From contig DHLZ01000302.1 in the NCBI GenBank assembly GCA_002405515.1, forward strand, positions 2,753 through 12,658: a stretch of 9,906 bases of DNA, read 5' to 3'. Shown here piece by piece: positions 6,654 to 9,906 of the stretch; the stretch's first letter is position 1, and each line of letters opens with the position of its first letter. A program made the translations under genes and the position numbers. This stretch comes from Planctomycetaceae bacterium UBA4655 (GTDB taxonomy: Bacteria > Planctomycetota > Planctomycetia > Pirellulales > UBA1268). The notes below the pieces were generated by a model, which was not told the DNA's origin, ran no database searches, and worked only from the letters and a program-made list of their open reading frames with translations.

Positions 6654-9600
6654 GCGGCCGCGAGGGCGAACGCCGTCGTCTCGGGCTCGTGTTCGCCGGG
6701 CTCCTGAGCCTGCTCGTGCATCTGCTTCTCATCTTGGTGATGGCGGTGTACACGCTCCGCGACGAGATCCCCGGCGTCGACAAAAAGCTCGAACGCGCGA
6801 GGCCGGAGGCGAAGGCGAAGCAGTCGGCCTCGGACTTCGAGCTCGTCGTCACGAAGGAGGATCGGCCGCGGCCGGTACACGAGTCTCCGCTGGAGGTGGC
6901 GGTCGAAAAGCCTGCGGCCCGGGAGGATTCCCTCGAGCGGCCGACGCCGGCGGAGCGGGTCGTCTCGCCGAAGGCGGCCCAGGCCGAGCCGTTGGCGGCA
7001 CCCGTCGCGATCGAGCTGTCGCGGGCGGCCGCCGCACCGAAGGCGGCGGTGGAAACGCCGACGAAGCTCTCCCGAAAGGAATCGGATCTCGGCAGCGAAT
7101 CCGCGGAGGCCAAGGCGGCGGTCGCGGTGCCCGAGAGCGTGACCTCGACCGCCGCCAACGAGGCCCAGCCCGCCGAACCGCAGCCCACAGTCAGGCGACC
7201 CCAGGCCGCACCGCGTTCCGTGGTGAAGTCGGTCGCCGCCGCCCGTCCCAGGGTCGAGCCGGCGACCGCTCCGGAGCCGGTGGCGACCACTCGTACGCGA
7301 TCTCCTGCCGCGACCGCCGCGGTCGATTCGCCGGGACTCGCGTCGCTCGCCCGCGCGGCGACGGCGACCGGTGCGGCCGGTCCGCTCGGCGACGGGCCCA
7401 CCGCCGATGTCAAGCCGCTCTCGGCGACCGGTGAATCGGGCCGACAGGAGCCGAGCCCGCCTGCGGCCGCTGCCGCCGCCCGTGCCCGTCCGCAGCCGAA
7501 CGCGACAGCCTCGCGATCGGTCGCACCGCGGGTCTCGAGGCCCAGCGGCGGCGACCCGAGCCCTGAATCGGCCGCCGCGATCGATCTGCCCAGGGAGGTC
7601 ACCACTCCGAAGGCCTCGGCAGACACGCCGACGAAGCTCGCCCGCAATGAATCGGCTCTCCGGAGCGAAACCGCGGAAGCCGCCGCCGCGGTCAACGTGC
7701 CCGAGCCTGCTGCCTCCGCCGTCGCCGCGGGGGCGGAGCCGCCCCGACCGCAGCCCGCCGCGAGGCGGCCACAGTCCGCAGCGAATTCCGCGGCGAGGTC
7801 GGTCTCCACCTCCCGCCCGAGCGTCGAGGCGACGACCGCTCCGGAGCCTGTGGCGGCCACTCGCACCCGGTCGGCGGCTGCGGCCAGCGTGGTCAATTCG
7901 CCGGAGATTGCGTCGCTCGCCCGCGCGGCGACCGCGACCGATGCGGCAGGGTCGCCCGGCGAAGAGGCCAGCGACGATGTCAAACCACTCTCGGTGGCTG
8001 GGGAGTCGGGCCGGCAGGAGCCGGGCGTGCCGGCGGCCTCTGCCGCAGCCCGGGCCCGTCCGCAGACGACTGCCGCGGCCTCGCGATCGGTCGCATCGCG
8101 GGTCTCACGGCCCGATGGCGGCAATCCGGGCACCGAATCGGCGGCCGCGGCGATGCCGGCCGCCGGAATCGGTCTGCCCAGGGATGTCACCGCGATGCAG
8201 GCCGGGGCAGACACGCCGACGCAGCTCGCCCGCAAGGAATCGGCTCTCGTAAGCGAACCCGCGGCCGCCGTCGCCGCGGTCGCCGTACCTGCGAGCGTGG
8301 CTGCGAGCGACGCCGGCGGTGCCGAGGCCGCCCGGCCGCAGCCTTCCGCGGCGCGGCCGCAGGCCGGCCCGCGTTCCGAGGTGAGGTCGGTCTCGAGCGC
8401 ACGCCCGAACGTCGAGGTTACGACCGCTCCGGAAGCGGTGATGGCCACTCGCACGCGGTCGGCTGCCGCGGCTGCCGCGACCGCCGCGGTCGATTCGCAG
8501 GAACTCGCATCGATCGCCCGTGCGGCGACGGCGACCGTGGCGGCGGCGCCGAGCGACGACGAGGCCGGCGCCGATGTCGAACCGCTCTCGGTGGCCGGGG
8601 AGTCGGGCCGGCAGGAGCCGGGCGTGCCGGCGGCCACTGCCCGGTCCCGTCCGCAGCCGTCCGCCGCGGCCTCGCGATCGGTCGCATCGCGGGCATCGGG
8701 CCCCGGTGGTGGCGATCCGGCCCCTGAATCGGTCGGCCAGCGCTTCACCGCCCGCGGCGAACCGGCGGTCGGGGCGATGCCCGCCGTCGCGAGCGACGCC
8801 CTGGCCCGCGCGGCTGCCACCGGACTGGCTGCCGGCGATGTCGATGACGCCGCGGATGTTGCCGGTCTTGTCGGCAACGAGCCGACCAACCTTCCCGTCG
8901 GCGACGGTCCCGCCGACGCACCTCCCGCGGCGGCTCCGGGCCGCAGGCCGAAGGCTTCACAGCGGGCCGGCTCGCTCGCCCGGCAGGTGGCAGCTGCGCG
9001 GCCGCGTGGGACCGGTGGCCCCGGCTCGGCTGTCGACGGCGGGCTGGCCGAGGGAGACCTCACGTCGCGGCTCGGCGGTCGGGCCGGCGGAATCGCCGGG
9101 ATCAAGGGTGACCTCGATGCGCCGGAGTCGTCGAGCCCCGGTCGGCAGACGACCGTCGGGGCTTCCGACGTCGCCGCCGCGTCGGTGGCCGTCGATGCTG
9201 CGAAGATCGCTCCTGCCGCCGATAGAACCGCCGACCCGTTCGCCACGATCGCGGCATCGCAGCGGCCCGTGCGGCCGAGCCGCGAGAGCCCGCGGCCATC
9301 GGTTCTTGTCAGTGGCCCGGACGGACCGGGTGGCAGTGAGGACGAGGCCGGCCCGCAGCCGGGCATCACCGCCCGCCCATCCCGGCGTCCGACCGAGTCG
9401 CTGCTCGAGAACGACGAGCGTTTTCTCGCGCGGGTGGCCGCCGCCGCACTCCCGGTCGACGGCCGCGTCCGGCAGATGGCCGCGGCCTTCCTGCAGCGTT
9501 CACCCGATCGCCGGGATCAGCCCCGCCAGGGCAACCGCGGCACGGATGCGAAAGCGAAGGCGACGATCGAACGGGGGCTCGAGTTCCTGTCGCGGGCGCA

Positions 9601-9906
9601 GCTGCCCGACGGCCGCTGGAGCCTCTCGCGGTTTCCCGGCGCGACGTCCGCGGACGTCGGCAGCATCGCTTCGGACACCGCGGCGACGGGGCTGGCCCTG
9701 CTCTGCTTTCTCGGCGCCGGCTACGACCACTTCGGTGATCGCCATGCCGACACGGTTCGCCGCGGGCTCGGATTCCTGCGGGCGGTGCAGAAGGCCGACG
9801 GCGATCTCTACCTCGAATCGGACGAGGCATCCGCACGGTCCGCGAGACTCTACAGCCATGCGATCGCCACGATGGCGTTGTGCGAGGCGGTCGGCATGAC
9901 CGGCGA
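6650..9906 (+). CDS. TonB-like anchored, repeat-rich protein with prenyltransferase/squalene-cyclase-type domain (3' partial)
   Basis: The frame is open from ATG 6650 to the window end (1085 complete codons). Residues 1-10 are basic and cytoplasmic. Residues 11-36 form one helix containing SLLVHLLLILVMAVYT, with S20, H24, M31 and T35 at the spacing of the TonB S16/H20/L27/S31 pattern. Residues 37-128 are charged and Pro/Ala-rich. Residues 129 to about 709 are three tandem long repeats, followed by a partial fourth and a Gly/Pro-rich stretch to about 960. From about 965 a helical toroid domain starts: GLEFLSRAQLPDGRW (976-990), ASDTAATGLALLCFLGAGY (from 1007), GLGFLRAVQKADGDLY (1039-1054), then YSHAIATMALCEAVGMT. 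These are prenyltransferase/squalene-oxidase (QW-like) repeats as seen in planctomycete proteins. The cyclase DxDD motif appears as IASD (1006-1009), so enzymatic cyclisation is unlikely. As last visible gene after exbBD, it is the probable energised partner. Its C-terminus is unseen, so a TonB C-terminal domain further on cannot be excluded. Confidence 0.85.
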   Translation, partial: MSGREGERRRLGLVFAGLLSLLVHLLLILVMAVYTLRDEIPGVDKKLERARPEAKAKQSASDFELVVTKEDRPRPVHESPLEVAVEKPAAREDSLERPTPAERVVSPKAAQAEPLAAPVAIELSRAAAAPKAAVETPTKLSRKESDLGSESAEAKAAVAVPESVTSTAANEAQPAEPQPTVRRPQAAPRSVVKSVAAARPRVEPATAPEPVATTRTRSPAATAAVDSPGLASLARAATATGAAGPLGDGPTADVKPLSATGESGRQEPSPPAAAAAARARPQPNATASRSVAPRVSRPSGGDPSPESAAAIDLPREVTTPKASADTPTKLARNESALRSETAEAAAAVNVPEPAASAVAAGAEPPRPQPAARRPQSAANSAARSVSTSRPSVEATTAPEPVAATRTRSAAAASVVNSPEIASLARAATATDAAGSPGEEASDDVKPLSVAGESGRQEPGVPAASAAARARPQTTAAASRSVASRVSRPDGGNPGTESAAAAMPAAGIGLPRDVTAMQAGADTPTQLARKESALVSEPAAAVAAVAVPASVAASDAGGAEAARPQPSAARPQAGPRSEVRSVSSARPNVEVTTAPEAVMATRTRSAAAAAATAAVDSQELASIARAATATVAAAPSDDEAGADVEPLSVAGESGRQEPGVPAATARSRPQPSAAASRSVASRASGPGGGDPAPESVGQRFTARGEPAVGAMPAVASDALARAAATGLAAGDVDDAADVAGLVGNEPTNLPVGDGPADAPPAAAPGRRPKASQRAGSLARQVAAARPRGTGGPGSAVDGGLAEGDLTSRLGGRAGGIAGIKGDLDAPESSSPGRQTTVGASDVAAASVAVDAAKIAPAADRTADPFATIAASQRPVRPSRESPRPSVLVSGPDGPGGSEDEAGPQPGITARPSRRPTESLLENDERFLARVAAAALPVDGRVRQMAAAFLQRSPDRRDQPRQGNRGTDAKAKATIERGLEFLSRAQLPDGRWSLSRFPGATSADVGSIASDTAATGLALLCFLGAGYDHFGDRHADTVRRGLGFLRAVQKADGDLYLESDEASARSARLYSHAIATMALCEAVGMTG
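7034..7603 (+). repeat. Long tandem repeat, copy 1 (190 codons)
   Basis: First copy of a unit inside the TonB-like protein (residues 129-318). Landmarks in order: ETPTKLSRKES, RRPQAAPRS, TAPEPVATTRTRS, SLARAATAT, DVKPLSATGESGRQEP, ASRSVAPRVSRPSGGDP. It is the most diverged of the three copies. Composition is Ala/Pro/Arg/Ser-rich with regularly spaced Arg, predicting a disordered or extended linker. Confidence 0.85.
7604..8191 (+). repeat. Long tandem repeat, copy 2 (196 codons)
   Basis: Second copy (residues 319-514), with the same landmarks: DTPTKLARNES, RRPQSAANS, TAPEPVAATRTRS, SLARAATAT, DVKPLSVAGESGRQEPGVP, ASRSVASRVSRPDGGNP. It is closest to copy 3, sharing an identical 38-base block (8001-8038 here, 8598-8635 in copy 3). 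The extra six codons relative to copy 1 lie near its end (AAAAMPAAGIG). Confidence 0.88.
8192..8775 (+). repeat. Long tandem repeat, copy 3 (about 195 codons)
   Basis: Third copy (residues 515 to about 709): DTPTQLARKES, ARPQAGPRS, TAPEAVMATRTRS, SIARAATAT, DVEPLSVAGESGRQEPGVP, ASRSVASRASGPGGGDP. The right boundary is approximate because the sequence fades into a degenerate partial copy (around 8795-8860, ALARAAATGLAAGDVDDAADV) that matches only the SLARAATAT-to-DDV part of the unit. Confidence 0.8.

Noticed and set aside
6616..9369. 917-codon open frame on the minus strand
   Set aside because: It is antisense to the TonB-like gene. GC-rich, repeat-rich DNA avoids stops in this frame; the product is low-complexity Ala/Ser/Gly with repeats that mirror the sense repeats, and no domain is seen.
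9542..9906. A functional hopanoid or squalene cyclase enzyme
   Set aside because: Only QW-like toroid repeats are seen; the DxDD motif is not kept at the matching place and the domain is attached to a TonB-like anchor rather than being a full-length cyclase.

Overview
The window looks like a chromosomal segment from a planctomycete, probably a high-GC Pirellulales-type lineage. The call rests on a BBP7-like outer-membrane beta-barrel, a very large alanine-rich TPR protein, an ExbB with an N-terminal signal sequence, and a C-terminal squalene-cyclase-like repeat domain in a membrane-anchored protein. Coding regions are strongly GC-rich at third positions, which produces many long spurious antisense frames. 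No RNA gene, insertion sequence, CRISPR array or origin is visible.

Layout, left to right. (1) 2-904, plus strand: C-terminal 300 codons of a probable BBP7-type outer-membrane beta-barrel, cut by the left window edge. (2) 942-2087, minus strand: a complete TerC/Alx-family membrane protein, convergent with the barrel gene across only 37 bases. (3) 2088-2284: a divergent intergenic region with a perfect 8-bp inverted repeat and Shine-Dalgarno-like sites for both flanking genes. (4) 2285 to the right edge, plus strand: a tightly packed four-gene operon in which every junction overlaps. It holds a 1010-residue TPR protein, ExbB/TolQ, ExbD/TolR and a very long TonB-like protein that is still open at base 9906.

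The operon reads as an ion-driven trans-envelope machine. ExbB and ExbD would form the inner-membrane motor. The last protein has one N-terminal transmembrane helix carrying a TonB-like Ser/His/Leu/Ser-type pattern (S20, H24, M31, T35), so it is the likely energised partner. In place of a short Pro-rich TonB linker it has about 900 residues of Ala/Pro/Arg-rich sequence, including three tandem copies of a roughly 190-196-residue unit. This is followed by the start of an alpha/alpha-toroid domain of the prenyltransferase/squalene-cyclase repeat type. The TPR protein, presumably exported, may be the periplasmic scaffold, by loose analogy with CpoB/YbgF in Tol-Pal systems.

The most interesting point is this apparent TonB-like/toroid fusion in an ExbBD operon. 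Other points worth a look are an 18-bp perfect tandem duplication that copies the TPR stop/exbB start junction, and an ExbB that seems to lack the usual TM3 glutamate.
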